From Arthrobacter_H sp030452125 (GTDB taxonomy: Bacteria > Actinomycetota > Actinomycetes > Actinomycetales > Micrococcaceae): a stretch of 64,000 nucleotides of DNA. Under the pieces are notes generated by a model, which ran no database searches, was not told the origin of the DNA, and saw only the letters and a program-made list of their open reading frames with translations. Both the position numbers and the translations under genes were made by a program. This document shows positions 49,738 through 57,143 of this stretch, piece after piece (the stretch's first letter is position 1; each line of letters starts with the position of its first letter). The stretch is taken from assembly GCA_052379645.1 (NCBI GenBank), contig JBQSYU010000003.1; one strand, given 5' to 3'.

Positions 49738-50724
49738 TTAGGAATCCTTCTGCTCGGTGGTTCGCTTATCCGCCATCAGCGAGACGAGGTCGTAGGCGAC
49801 GTGGGAGGCCGCGATGCCGGTCATCTCGGCATGGTCGTAGGCCGGGGACACCTCGACGAGGTCGGCTCCGACCAGGTTCATCCCGCGCATCCCGCGCAGG
49901 ATCTCCAGCAGTTCGCGACTGGTGATGCCGCCGGCCTCGGGGGTGCCGGTGCCGGGGGCATGAGCCGGGTCGAGCACGTCGATGTCCACGGAGATGTACA
50001 GCGGCCGGTTGCCGATGCGGTCGCGCAGCTTATCGACGATTTCACGCACCCCCTGGTAGTAGACGTCCGAGGAGGTCACGATGCCGAAGCCGAAGCGCTT
50101 GTCATCCTCGAGGTCCTTCTTACCGTACAGCGGTCCACGGGTTCCCACATGGGAGATCGCCTCGGTATCCAGGATCCCTTCCTCGACGGCCCGGCGGAAC
50201 GGGGTGCCGTGGGTGTATTCGGCCCCGAAGTAGGTGTCCCAGGTGTCTAGGTGGGCGTCGAAGTGGAGCATGGCCACCGGTTCCCCGGCCCGCTCGGAGG
50301 CGGCGCGCAGCAACGGCAGGGCAATGGTGTGGTCCCCGCCGATGGTCATCAGCGTCGAGCCGTCGGCGGTGAGGTCCAATGCGTTCTGCTGGATCGTTTC
50401 GATGGCGTCGTTGATGTTGAAGGGGTTCACGGCCATGTCCCCGGCATCGGCGACCTGGACCTCTTCGAACGGGGAGAGGTCCATGGCGGGGTTGTAGGGC
50501 CGCAGCAGGCGGGAGGACTCCCGGACATGGTTGGAACCGAACCGCGCCCCGGGCCGGTAGGAGACCCCGGCGTCGAAGGGGACCCCGACGACCTTGATGC
50601 CGGCCTCCGGGGCCTGGTCCAGTCGCGGCAGACGGGCGTAGGTCGCCGGTCCGGCAAAGCGCGGGATCTTCGATGAATCGATGGGGCCGATCTTTCCATT
50701 GGCCTCGACGCGGATCTCTTCCAT
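49738..50724 (-). CDS. Agmatinase/guanidinobutyrase-type ureohydrolase
   Basis: A 328-residue arginase-fold dimanganese enzyme. Metal ligands are visible: GGDHT (His132 near 129-133), HFDAHLDTWD (Asp156, His158, Asp160) and SVDIDVLDPAHAPGTGTPE (near 245-263). It removes urea from a guanidino compound. With a TPP decarboxylase directly downstream, 4-guanidinobutyrate (giving GABA and urea) is the more likely substrate than agmatine; not provable from sequence. Start: AAGGAG five bases before ATG 50724; a 34-residue longer frame is rejected since it would run through the mapped promoter leader. Confidence 0.9.
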   Translation of the reverse strand: MEEIRVEANGKIGPIDSSKIPRFAGPATYARLPRLDQAPEAGIKVVGVPFDAGVSYRPGARFGSNHVRESSRLLRPYNPAMDLSPFEEVQVADAGDMAVNPFNINDAIETIQQNALDLTADGSTLMTIGGDHTIALPLLRAASERAGEPVAMLHFDAHLDTWDTYFGAEYTHGTPFRRAVEEGILDTEAISHVGTRGPLYGKKDLEDDKRFGFGIVTSSDVYYQGVREIVDKLRDRIGNRPLYISVDIDVLDPAHAPGTGTPEAGGITSRELLEILRGMRGMNLVGADLVEVSPAYDHAEMTGIAASHVAYDLVSLMADKRTTEQKDS

Positions 50725-50797
50725 GCTGCTCCTTCTCGACGGGCCCCCTGAACGATCCCGCCCATGGTTGCCTAATAAGATACTTTCGTTGCCTTCC

Positions 50798-50826
50798 ATG
50801 CTATTTGTGGTGTGTGGCACAGTCAA
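50798..50826 (-). promoter_or_regulatory. Promoter of the ureohydrolase-decarboxylase operon
   Basis: On the minus strand: TTGACT (50821-50826), a 17-base spacer and TAGCAT (50798-50803). The transcript would have a ~67-base leader. About 21 of 29 bases agree with the creatine operon promoter at 37008-37036, including the shared CCACAAATAGC block. Two GTTGCC repeats lie in the leader on the plus strand. Confidence 0.65.
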
Positions 50827-50914
50827 GACGCCCGGCGAGGTTCCGCCCGAAAGGTCCAGACCGTGATGATCCCGGACCCCTCACAGGCCCCCGGCAGGCG
50901 TAGTGTTCGGGTTC

Positions 50915-52888
50915 ATGAGCAGTGCAGCAGGCCCTCGACGCGCGGGCGGCCGCGCGGGCGCTTCGGCGCCCGGCGGGCGCCTCGGTGGCTGGCTCATGGA
51001 TTCGGCGGTCGCCCACCCCGAGGCCCCCTGGCAGGACCGCCCCTCCCGGGTGGCCGGCCAGCCCTGGTGGAAGGTCATGTGCCTGTCGGGGCTCGACTAC
51101 TTCTCCACGCTGGGTTACCAGCCGGCCATCGCCGTCCTGGCCGCCGGGGTGTTGGCTCCCCTGGCCACCGTGGTCCTCGTCGCGGTCACCCTCGGTGCCG
51201 CGCTGCCCATCTATCGCCGGGTCGCCTCCGAAAGCCCCCACGGCCAGGGCTCGATCGCCATGCTGGAACGACTGCTGCCGCATTGGAAGGGCAAGGTGCT
51301 GGTCCTGGTGCTGCTGGGGTTCGCCGCCACGGACTTCATGATCACCATGACGCTTTCCGCGGCCGATGCCACCGCCCACATCATCGAGAACCCCTTCGCC
51401 CCGGCATTTCTGGGCGGCCAGAACGTGGCCATCACCCTGGTGCTGCTGGCCCTGCTGACCCTGCTGTTCCTGCGCGGTTTCACCGAAGTCATCTCGTTGT
51501 CCGTCCTCCTGGTGGGCCTCTACCTGGCCTTGAGCGTCGTCGTCCTGGCCTCCAGCCTGGTCCGGGTCGCGGCCTCCCCCGGACCCGTCGGTGATTGGTG
51601 GACGACACTGAGCAGCAGCCATGCCAGTCCCTGGCTCATGATCGCCATGGCCCTGCTGGTCTTCCCCAAGCTGGCGTTGGGCCTCTCCGGCTTCGAGACC
51701 GGGGTCGCCGTCATGCCGCAGATCCGTGGCCGCGCCGACGACACCGAGGCGGCCCCCGAGGGGCGGATCGCCGGGGCGAAGAAACTATTGACGACCGCCG
51801 CGGTGACCATGAGCGTGCTGCTGGTCGTTTCCTGCGTGGTCACCACCTGGCTGGTCCCCGCCGACGCCCTGCAACCCGGCGGGGCCGCCAACGGCAGGGC
51901 CCTGGCCTATCTGGCCCATGAGCAGCTCGGTCAGGGCTTCGGCACCCTCTACGACCTGTCGACGATCCTCATCCTCTGGTTCGCCGGCGCCTCGGCATTG
52001 GCCGGCCTGCTCAACCTCATCCCCCGCTATCTACCCCGCTTCGGCATGGCCCCCGAATGGGCCCGGGCCAACCGCCCGCTGGTGCTGGTGCTGGCCTTGA
52101 TCGCCGCCGCCGTCACCCTCGCCTTCGACGCCAGCGTCGACGCCCAGGGCGCCGCCTACGCCACGGGGGTCCTGGTGCTGATGACGTCCGCGGCGGTCGC
52201 CGTGGCGATCTCCGCCCACCGTCGGGGCCAACCCCTGCGCAGCGCCCTGTTCTCGCTCGTCGTCCTCGTGTTCACCTATACGACGGTCGCCAACGTCATC
52301 GAACGTCCCGACGGGCTGCGGATCGCGGCACTGTTCATCATCGCGATCCTCTTCGTCTCCTTCATTTCCCGCTTCCGCCGTTCCACGGAACTACGGGCCA
52401 CGACCGTTTCCTTCGACGTCGCGGCCCACACGCTGTTGAGTGCCGCCGCCGAGGCCTCCTCGGTCAACCTGATCGCCCACGAGCCGGTCAGGTTCAGCGC
52501 CGAACGCTATCGCCATAAGCTCCAGCATGCCCGCACGGCCAGCCACCTGCCGGTCACGGCGAAGCCGGTGTTCATCGAAATCGGCATCGGTGATTATTCG
52601 GATTTCGCCCAGGACGTGCTGGTCCGCGGCACGCTGCGGCACGGGTATGCGGTCCTGGAGGCCACCGCCCCCTCGGTCCGCACGGCACTGGCGGCGATCT
52701 GCCTGGGCATCCGCGACGAATACGGCATCATGCCGCATCTGTACTTCCGCTGGACCGAGGGCTCACCGGTGCGCAACCTGCTGGGTTTCCTGCTGTTGGG
52801 GCAAGGGGAGATCGCCCCGTTGACCCGTGAGGTGCTCCGTGAGGCCGAACCGGATCTGCAGCGACGCCCGTGGGTCCATGTCGGCTGA
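50915..52888 (+). CDS. APC family amino-acid permease with cytoplasmic C-terminal domain
   Basis: A 657-residue transporter. After ~50 hydrophilic residues come about 12 membrane helices (LDYFSTLGYQPAIAVLAAGVL split, VVLVAVTLGAALPIY, VLVLVLLGFAATDFMITMTL, FPKLALGLSGFETGVAVMPQI and others). The final ~150 residues are soluble (FDVAAHTLLSAAAEASSVNL through IFIEIGIGDYSDFAQD). The family moves amino acids or polyamines; arginine or putrescine would fit the neighbours but is a guess. TAGTGT (50901-50906) lies 8 bases before ATG 50915, nearly leaderless; GTG 50903 is an alternative. Confidence 0.83.
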   Translation: MSSAAGPRRAGGRAGASAPGGRLGGWLMDSAVAHPEAPWQDRPSRVAGQPWWKVMCLSGLDYFSTLGYQPAIAVLAAGVLAPLATVVLVAVTLGAALPIYRRVASESPHGQGSIAMLERLLPHWKGKVLVLVLLGFAATDFMITMTLSAADATAHIIENPFAPAFLGGQNVAITLVLLALLTLLFLRGFTEVISLSVLLVGLYLALSVVVLASSLVRVAASPGPVGDWWTTLSSSHASPWLMIAMALLVFPKLALGLSGFETGVAVMPQIRGRADDTEAAPEGRIAGAKKLLTTAAVTMSVLLVVSCVVTTWLVPADALQPGGAANGRALAYLAHEQLGQGFGTLYDLSTILILWFAGASALAGLLNLIPRYLPRFGMAPEWARANRPLVLVLALIAAAVTLAFDASVDAQGAAYATGVLVLMTSAAVAVAISAHRRGQPLRSALFSLVVLVFTYTTVANVIERPDGLRIAALFIIAILFVSFISRFRRSTELRATTVSFDVAAHTLLSAAAEASSVNLIAHEPVRFSAERYRHKLQHARTASHLPVTAKPVFIEIGIGDYSDFAQDVLVRGTLRHGYAVLEATAPSVRTALAAICLGIRDEYGIMPHLYFRWTEGSPVRNLLGFLLLGQGEIAPLTREVLREAEPDLQRRPWVHVG

Positions 52889-52894
52889 ACCCGG

Positions 52895-53470
52895 CTACCT
52901 CGACGCGGCAGGGACCAGCGTCCAGAGGACCACCGCTTCCTCCTCCGTGGGGTTGATCCACGAATGCGGTTCGCGGCCCGGGAAGGTGACCGAATCGCCG
53001 CCCTCGAGCTCGAAGCGTTCATTGGCGAAGATGATGATGAAGCGCCCGGAGACCACATGCAGGACCTCGACCTCGCAATCCACCGAATACAGTTCGTCCT
53101 CGCCCTGCCCATGGGGTTCGATGACGGCGCGGATGACCTGCAGCCGCTTCTCCGACCGACTGGTCACCAGGCGTTCGATGATGCCGTGCCCGCCCAACGA
53201 GATCCGCGGGGCATCATCGAAACGGACCACATGGGTCTCGGGCTGGGCAAACAGCTCCCCCACCGACACCGAGAGGACCTGGCACAACGTGACCAGCGAG
53301 GCCACCGAGGGCGAGGTCAGGTCGCGTTCGACCCGGGAGAGGAAGCCCTTGGTCAGCCCGGTCGATTCAGCCACCTGTTCAATCGTCATACGCTGGGCAT
53401 GACGCGCCGCCCGGATCTTCGAACCGATGGCAATCGGGGCGTTGCTGGGCTCGACGGGCAAGGCCTTCAT
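52895..53470 (-). CDS. XRE family regulator with C-terminal cupin sensor
   Basis: A 191-residue regulator of the PuuR/HipB-cupin type. The HTH is at about 12-66 (GSKIRAARHAQRMTIEQVAE split, TGLTKGFLSRVERDLTSPSVASL split). The cupin domain follows (EVEVLHVVSGRFIIIFANERFELEGGDSVTF split, PGREPHSWINPTEEEAVVLWTL split), which probably binds a small amine or amino acid. It is divergent from the symporter gene and most likely acts on the dyad at 53577-53596. A longer GTG start at 53494 is possible (eight more residues). Confidence 0.87.
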   Translation of the reverse strand: MKALPVEPSNAPIAIGSKIRAARHAQRMTIEQVAESTGLTKGFLSRVERDLTSPSVASLVTLCQVLSVSVGELFAQPETHVVRFDDAPRISLGGHGIIERLVTSRSEKRLQVIRAVIEPHGQGEDELYSVDCEVEVLHVVSGRFIIIFANERFELEGGDSVTFPGREPHSWINPTEEEAVVLWTLVPAASR

Positions 53471-53536
53471 GGGCGGTGTACTCCGGGTCTTCACAATGGA
53501 TGTAGGTGCTGCATTACGTCACACAGCATAGGCCAA

Positions 53537-53565
53537 TTGACCTGTTAGCCAGATCACTTTAGCTT
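53537..53565 (+). promoter_or_regulatory. Promoter of the sodium:solute symporter gene
   Basis: TTGACC (53537-53542), a 17-base spacer and TAGCTT (53560-53565). Transcription would start near 53571, just before the dyad operator. Confidence 0.6.
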
Positions 53566-53576
53566 AGTAGGCAACA

Positions 53577-53596
53577 GATGTTTACCTGTAAACATC
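53577..53596 (+). promoter_or_regulatory. Perfect 9-2-9 dyad operator before the symporter gene
   Basis: GATGTTTAC and GTAAACATC with two bases between: a perfect dyad, placed just after the expected transcription start of the symporter gene. Position and symmetry suit repression by the XRE-cupin protein encoded next to it. Confidence 0.7.
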
Positions 53597-53636
53597 ATTT
53601 TTTGATCATCCTCCCTTTTCCGACCAGAGGTTCCCC

Positions 53637-55169
53637 ATGGACATCATCAATATCGCGATCGTCATCGCGTACCTGATCGCGATGCTCGCGTTCGGCTGGT
53701 GGGGCAAGTCCCGCACCAAGAACAGCAGCGACTACCTGGTCGCGGGGCGCCGACTCGGCCCCTTCTTCTACACCGGAACCATGGCCGCCGTCGTACTCGG
53801 GGGCGCCTCCACCGTCGGCGGCGTCGGCCTGGGCTACGAATTCGGCCTCTCCGGCGCCTGGCTGGTCATCGCCATCGGCATCGGGGTGCTGCTGCTGAGC
53901 ATGTTCTTCGCCCCGCGGCTGCAACGACTGAAGATCTTCACCGTCTCCCAGATGCTCACCCTGCGCTACGGCTCCAAACACGCCACCAACGCCTCGGCGG
54001 TGGTCATGCTGGCCTACACGCTGATGCTCTGTGCCACCTCCACCGGGGCCTACGCCACGATCTTCGTCGTGCTCTTCGACTGGGACCGCTGGCTCGCCAT
54101 CGCCGTCGGCGGGGCGATCGTGCTCGTGTACTCCACCATCGGCGGCATGTGGTCCATCACCCTGGCCGACCAGGTCCAGTTCGTCATCAAGACCGTCGGT
54201 GTCTTCGCCCTGATGCTGCCCTTCGCCCTCTCGGCGGCCGGCGGCTTCGAGGGAATCTCCGCCGGCATCCCCGAACGGGCCCGCGATGAATTCTTCAGTT
54301 GGGGCGGCCTGGGCGCCGAGACGATCATCACCTACTTCGTGGTCTACACCCTGGGCCTGTTGATCGGCCAGGACATCTGGCAGCGGGTGTTCACCGCCCG
54401 CACCCCCAAGGTGGCCCGCTGGGGCGGAGCCACCGCCGGCATCTACTGCGTGATCTACGGCATCGCCGGGGCGATCATCGGCATGTCCGCCCGGGTCGCC
54501 CTGCCCGGCATCGACATCGAGGCCCTGGGCAAGGACGTCGTCTACGCGGAGGTCGCCATGACCCTGCTTCCGGTGGCCGTCGGCGGGATCGTCCTGGCCG
54601 CCGCCGTGGCGGCCATGATGTCCACCGCCTCCGGCGCACTCATCGCCGCGGCCACCGTGGCCCGCAACGACGTCACCCCCTTCGTCGCCAGCTGGTTCGG
54701 CAAGGAGATCGAGGTCAACACCGGGCGCAACCCCGAGCACGACGTCGCCGCCAACCGGTACTGGGTCCTGGGCCTCGGGGCCGTGGCGATCATCCTGGCG
54801 ATCCTCGTCAACGACGTCGTCGCCGCCCTGACCATCGCCTACGACATCCTGGTCGGCGGGCTGCTGGTCGCGATCCTGGGCGGGCTGCTCTGGAAGCGCG
54901 GGAACGGCATCGGCGCCGCCCTGTCCATGGCGGCAGGGACCCTGGTCACCCTGACGACCATGATCACCCTGGAGGCACTGTCCACCGAGAAGTTCTCCGG
55001 GGTCTACGCCAATGAGCCCATCTACTACGGTCTGGGCGCCTCGTTGGTGGTCTATGTCCTGTTCAGCCTGCTCTCCCCGCCGACCCGCCCGGAAGTGGCC
55101 CGGCACTGGTCGGATCGGGTCGCCGGACGGGTCGACATGGAGGGCGTTTCCGCCGATCAGCAAGCCTGA
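53637..55169 (+). CDS. Sodium:solute symporter (SSS family)
   Basis: A 510-residue transporter with about 13 hydrophobic helices. SSS family blocks: GWWGKSRTKNSSDYLVAGRRLGPF split near 21-44, TMAAVVLGGASTVGGVGLGYEFG split near 50-72, GGMWSITLADQVQF, and GQDIWQRVFTARTPKVARWG split. It uses the sodium gradient to bring in a small organic solute; context suggests a guanidino compound, polyamine or arginine product. Its start is ~65 bases after the promoter. No strong ribosome-binding site (CCAGAGG lies 5-11 bases upstream and is acceptable). Confidence 0.88.
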   Translation: MDIINIAIVIAYLIAMLAFGWWGKSRTKNSSDYLVAGRRLGPFFYTGTMAAVVLGGASTVGGVGLGYEFGLSGAWLVIAIGIGVLLLSMFFAPRLQRLKIFTVSQMLTLRYGSKHATNASAVVMLAYTLMLCATSTGAYATIFVVLFDWDRWLAIAVGGAIVLVYSTIGGMWSITLADQVQFVIKTVGVFALMLPFALSAAGGFEGISAGIPERARDEFFSWGGLGAETIITYFVVYTLGLLIGQDIWQRVFTARTPKVARWGGATAGIYCVIYGIAGAIIGMSARVALPGIDIEALGKDVVYAEVAMTLLPVAVGGIVLAAAVAAMMSTASGALIAAATVARNDVTPFVASWFGKEIEVNTGRNPEHDVAANRYWVLGLGAVAIILAILVNDVVAALTIAYDILVGGLLVAILGGLLWKRGNGIGAALSMAAGTLVTLTTMITLEALSTEKFSGVYANEPIYYGLGASLVVYVLFSLLSPPTRPEVARHWSDRVAGRVDMEGVSADQQA

Positions 55170-55288
55170 ACCCGCCCCGGCGTCGTCCTCGTTCCCCCCG
55201 GGTGACAGTGCTCCCGGGGGAGCAGATGTCGAACACGAATCTAGCCGCACCAACGCTGGGATGCAGCGGGAATGACGTGGAACACAGC

Positions 55289-55317
55289 TTGGGTTGCCCC
55301 GGCAATCACGTTAGGCT
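55289..55317 (+). promoter_or_regulatory. Promoter for the orphan small gene
   Basis: TTGGGT (55289-55294), a 17-base spacer and TAGGCT (55312-55317). It gives a leader of ~125 bases for the gene at 55449. The rest of the 279-base gap (55170-55448) holds no gene that I can support; a 21-codon frame from ATG 55331 has no ribosome-binding site. Confidence 0.45.
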
Positions 55318-55448
55318 GGCAAAAAGCTTCATGAGACGCGGGCAACAGCTCCGACTACCCGCGCACCAACCCCAGGTTCGTGGGTGGTTCGGATGAAGAA
55401 GCGGCCCGCACGACAACGTGTTGGGTAAGAACGCACGAGAGGAAATCC

Positions 55449-55733
55449 GTGGCGCAAAGCGTCTCCGTCCTTCCAATTTTCGATTCGATGCTAGGCACCG
55501 TCTGCCTCAACGTGGACGGTCACTGGGAGCGCTTCATCGCGCCCCACCCCAAGGATCTCGACCATGCGCTGGCCAACACGGCCGGCCGACCGGTCTGGGA
55601 ATCCGACTCCTGCGCACTGACCGTGCGTATTCCCCGGGCACACCGCCCCGACGGGGAAGCACAGGTGTTCTTCCTTGAACGCCTGCCCGTCCGCGACCGC
55701 GCCGAGGCTCCCTCGGGTATGCTGGTCGGCTGA
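55449..55733 (+). CDS. Small hypothetical protein
   Basis: A 94-residue soluble protein beginning MAQSVSVLPIFDSMLGTVCLN from GTG 55449 (GAGGAA five bases upstream). It has mixed alpha/beta character, no membrane helix and no motif I recognise. It has its own promoter-like sequence, and its last four bases overlap the start of the riboswitch transcript. A start further upstream (55380) would add 23 residues without a good ribosome-binding site. Confidence 0.6.
   Translation: MAQSVSVLPIFDSMLGTVCLNVDGHWERFIAPHPKDLDHALANTAGRPVWESDSCALTVRIPRAHRPDGEAQVFFLERLPVRDRAEAPSGMLVG
55718..55723 (+). promoter_or_regulatory. -10 element of the riboswitch transcript
   Basis: TATGCT lies 6 bases before the first base of the riboswitch P1 stem (55730), the usual distance to a transcription start. 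No clear -35 was found. Confidence 0.45.
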
Positions 55734-55870
55734 AGGGGAGTAGTTCCACACCCCACCCGCGCTGGATCGTTGATCCGGCACGGGTGGACGAGGACCTGTC
55801 GACATACCGACCGCCCTCCCGGCGGTCCGGCATTCCACCCGGCACCACGCCGGGCGAACGAGACCTTCGG
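55730..55870 (+). ncRNA. yybP-ykoY (manganese) riboswitch
   Basis: The leader of the VIT1 gene has the features of this class. P1 pairs CTGAAGG (55730-55736) with CCTTCGG (55864-55870). The conserved GGGGAGTAG is at 55735-55743. A GACATACCGACC stretch near 55801-55812 precedes two strong stems: ACCGCC/GGCGGT (55810-55826) and CCCGGC/GCCGGG (55838-55854). The element closes with GAACGAGACC. These riboswitches bind Mn2+ and usually switch on manganese-handling genes. Further hairpins between 55871 and 55968 could form the expression platform. Recognised from memory of the motif; not scored with a covariance model. Confidence 0.82.
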
Positions 55871-55968
55871 CCCGCCACTGGCGGTCCGAGGCTCGTGGCC
55901 ACCCACCGACCTTTGACCGGCAGTCCCGCACCACCGCGGGGACATACGAACCGATTGAAGGACGCCCA

Positions 55969-57117
55969 ATGACACCGGATGCCCCCTCCCCCGACGCCGA
56001 TCCGCCAGCCGCGGAGGCCTCGCGTAGGGAGCCCACGCCCGCCGAGATCCGGCGCTGGCGCAAATACCTGGCCGACGAACGCGTCGAAGGTTCCATCTAC
56101 CTCACCCTGGCCAAACGCCGTGAGGGCGAGGAACGCCAGATCCTGTTGGGTCTGGCCCGGGCGGAAGCCCGCCACCAGGAGCATTGGTCCAATCTTCTGG
56201 GCGAGCATGCCCGGAAGACCGCACGCCCCTCGCTCAGCCGCGTCATGCTGCGGTTCATGGCCCGCAACTTCGGCTCGGTCTTCGTCCTGGCCTTGGCCCA
56301 ACGGGCCGAGGGCGCCTCCCCCTACGACAGCGACGCCGACGCCACCGCTCAGATGGCCGCCGATGAGCTGGTGCATGAGGAAGTCGTACGCGGGCTGGCG
56401 ATCCGCGGCCGCAACCGGCTCTCCGGCAACTTCCGGGCCGCCGTCTTCGGGGCCAACGACGGGCTGGTCTCCAACCTGGCCCTAGTGATGGGCATCGGCG
56501 CCGCCGGGGTGTCCAGCGCGCTGGTCCTCTTTGCCGGGGTCGCCGGCCTGCTCGCCGGCGCCCTGTCCATGGCCGCCGGGGAATACGTCTCCGTCCGCTC
56601 GCAGCGCGAACTGCTCACCGCCTCCCAACCGACCCAGATCACGCTCATCGCCGCCCCGGACCTGGACCTGCAGGCCAACGAACTGGTCCTGGTCTACCGG
56701 GCCCGCGGCATGAGCCGGGAGGCCGCCGAGCACCGGGCCGCCGAACGGCTGGGGACCTTCAGCTGCGACTGCGACCCCTCATTGTCCCTGCAACCCGAGG
56801 TGCCCGAAACCGAAACCGGCGGCGACGAACACGAGGCCCTGGGCTCCGCCTTCGGCGCCGCCGCCTCCAGCTTCTGCTTCTTCTCCTCGGGGGCCTTGGT
56901 CCCGATCCTGCCCTACCTCTTCGGTATGGGCGGGCTGCCAGCCCTGCTGGTGGCCCTGCTCCTGGTCGGGGTCGCGTTGATGCTGACCGGGGGCATCGTC
57001 GGACTGCTCTCCGGCGCCTCCCCGGCCAAACGCGGGTTCCGGCAGCTGGCCATCGGCCTCGGTGCCGCCGGGGTCACCTACGTTCTCGGCCTGCTCTTCG
57101 GCGGGAACATCGGCTAG
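55969..57117 (+). CDS. Rubrerythrin-VIT1/CCC1 fusion (MbfA-like iron/manganese exporter)
   Basis: A 382-residue protein. Residues ~20-150 form a ferritin-like/rubrerythrin domain with E-x-x-H type diiron ligands (RVEGSIYLTLAKRREGEE split, ARAEARHQEHW, DELVHEEVVRGLA). Residues ~155-382 are the VIT1/CCC1 transporter with five helices (GANDGLVSNLALVMGIGAAG, GLLAGALSMAAGEYVSVRSQ, and three late ones, FCFFSSGALVPILPYLF, LLLVGVALMLTGGIVGLL, LAIGLGAAGVTYVLGLLF). A Cys pair (SCDCD) sits in the cytoplasmic loop. It would move Fe2+ or Mn2+ out of the cell. GAAGGA precedes the ATG. Control by a Mn riboswitch points to manganese export. Confidence 0.87.
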   Translation: MTPDAPSPDADPPAAEASRREPTPAEIRRWRKYLADERVEGSIYLTLAKRREGEERQILLGLARAEARHQEHWSNLLGEHARKTARPSLSRVMLRFMARNFGSVFVLALAQRAEGASPYDSDADATAQMAADELVHEEVVRGLAIRGRNRLSGNFRAAVFGANDGLVSNLALVMGIGAAGVSSALVLFAGVAGLLAGALSMAAGEYVSVRSQRELLTASQPTQITLIAAPDLDLQANELVLVYRARGMSREAAEHRAAERLGTFSCDCDPSLSLQPEVPETETGGDEHEALGSAFGAAASSFCFFSSGALVPILPYLFGMGGLPALLVALLLVGVALMLTGGIVGLLSGASPAKRGFRQLAIGLGAAGVTYVLGLLFGGNIG

Positions 57118-57143
57118 GACCCGCAGAACCCGGCCCCTTCCGT

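Noticed and set aside
55202..55396. 64-codon frame before the orphan small gene
   Set aside because: It starts upstream of the predicted promoter, has no ribosome-binding site and no recognisable features.
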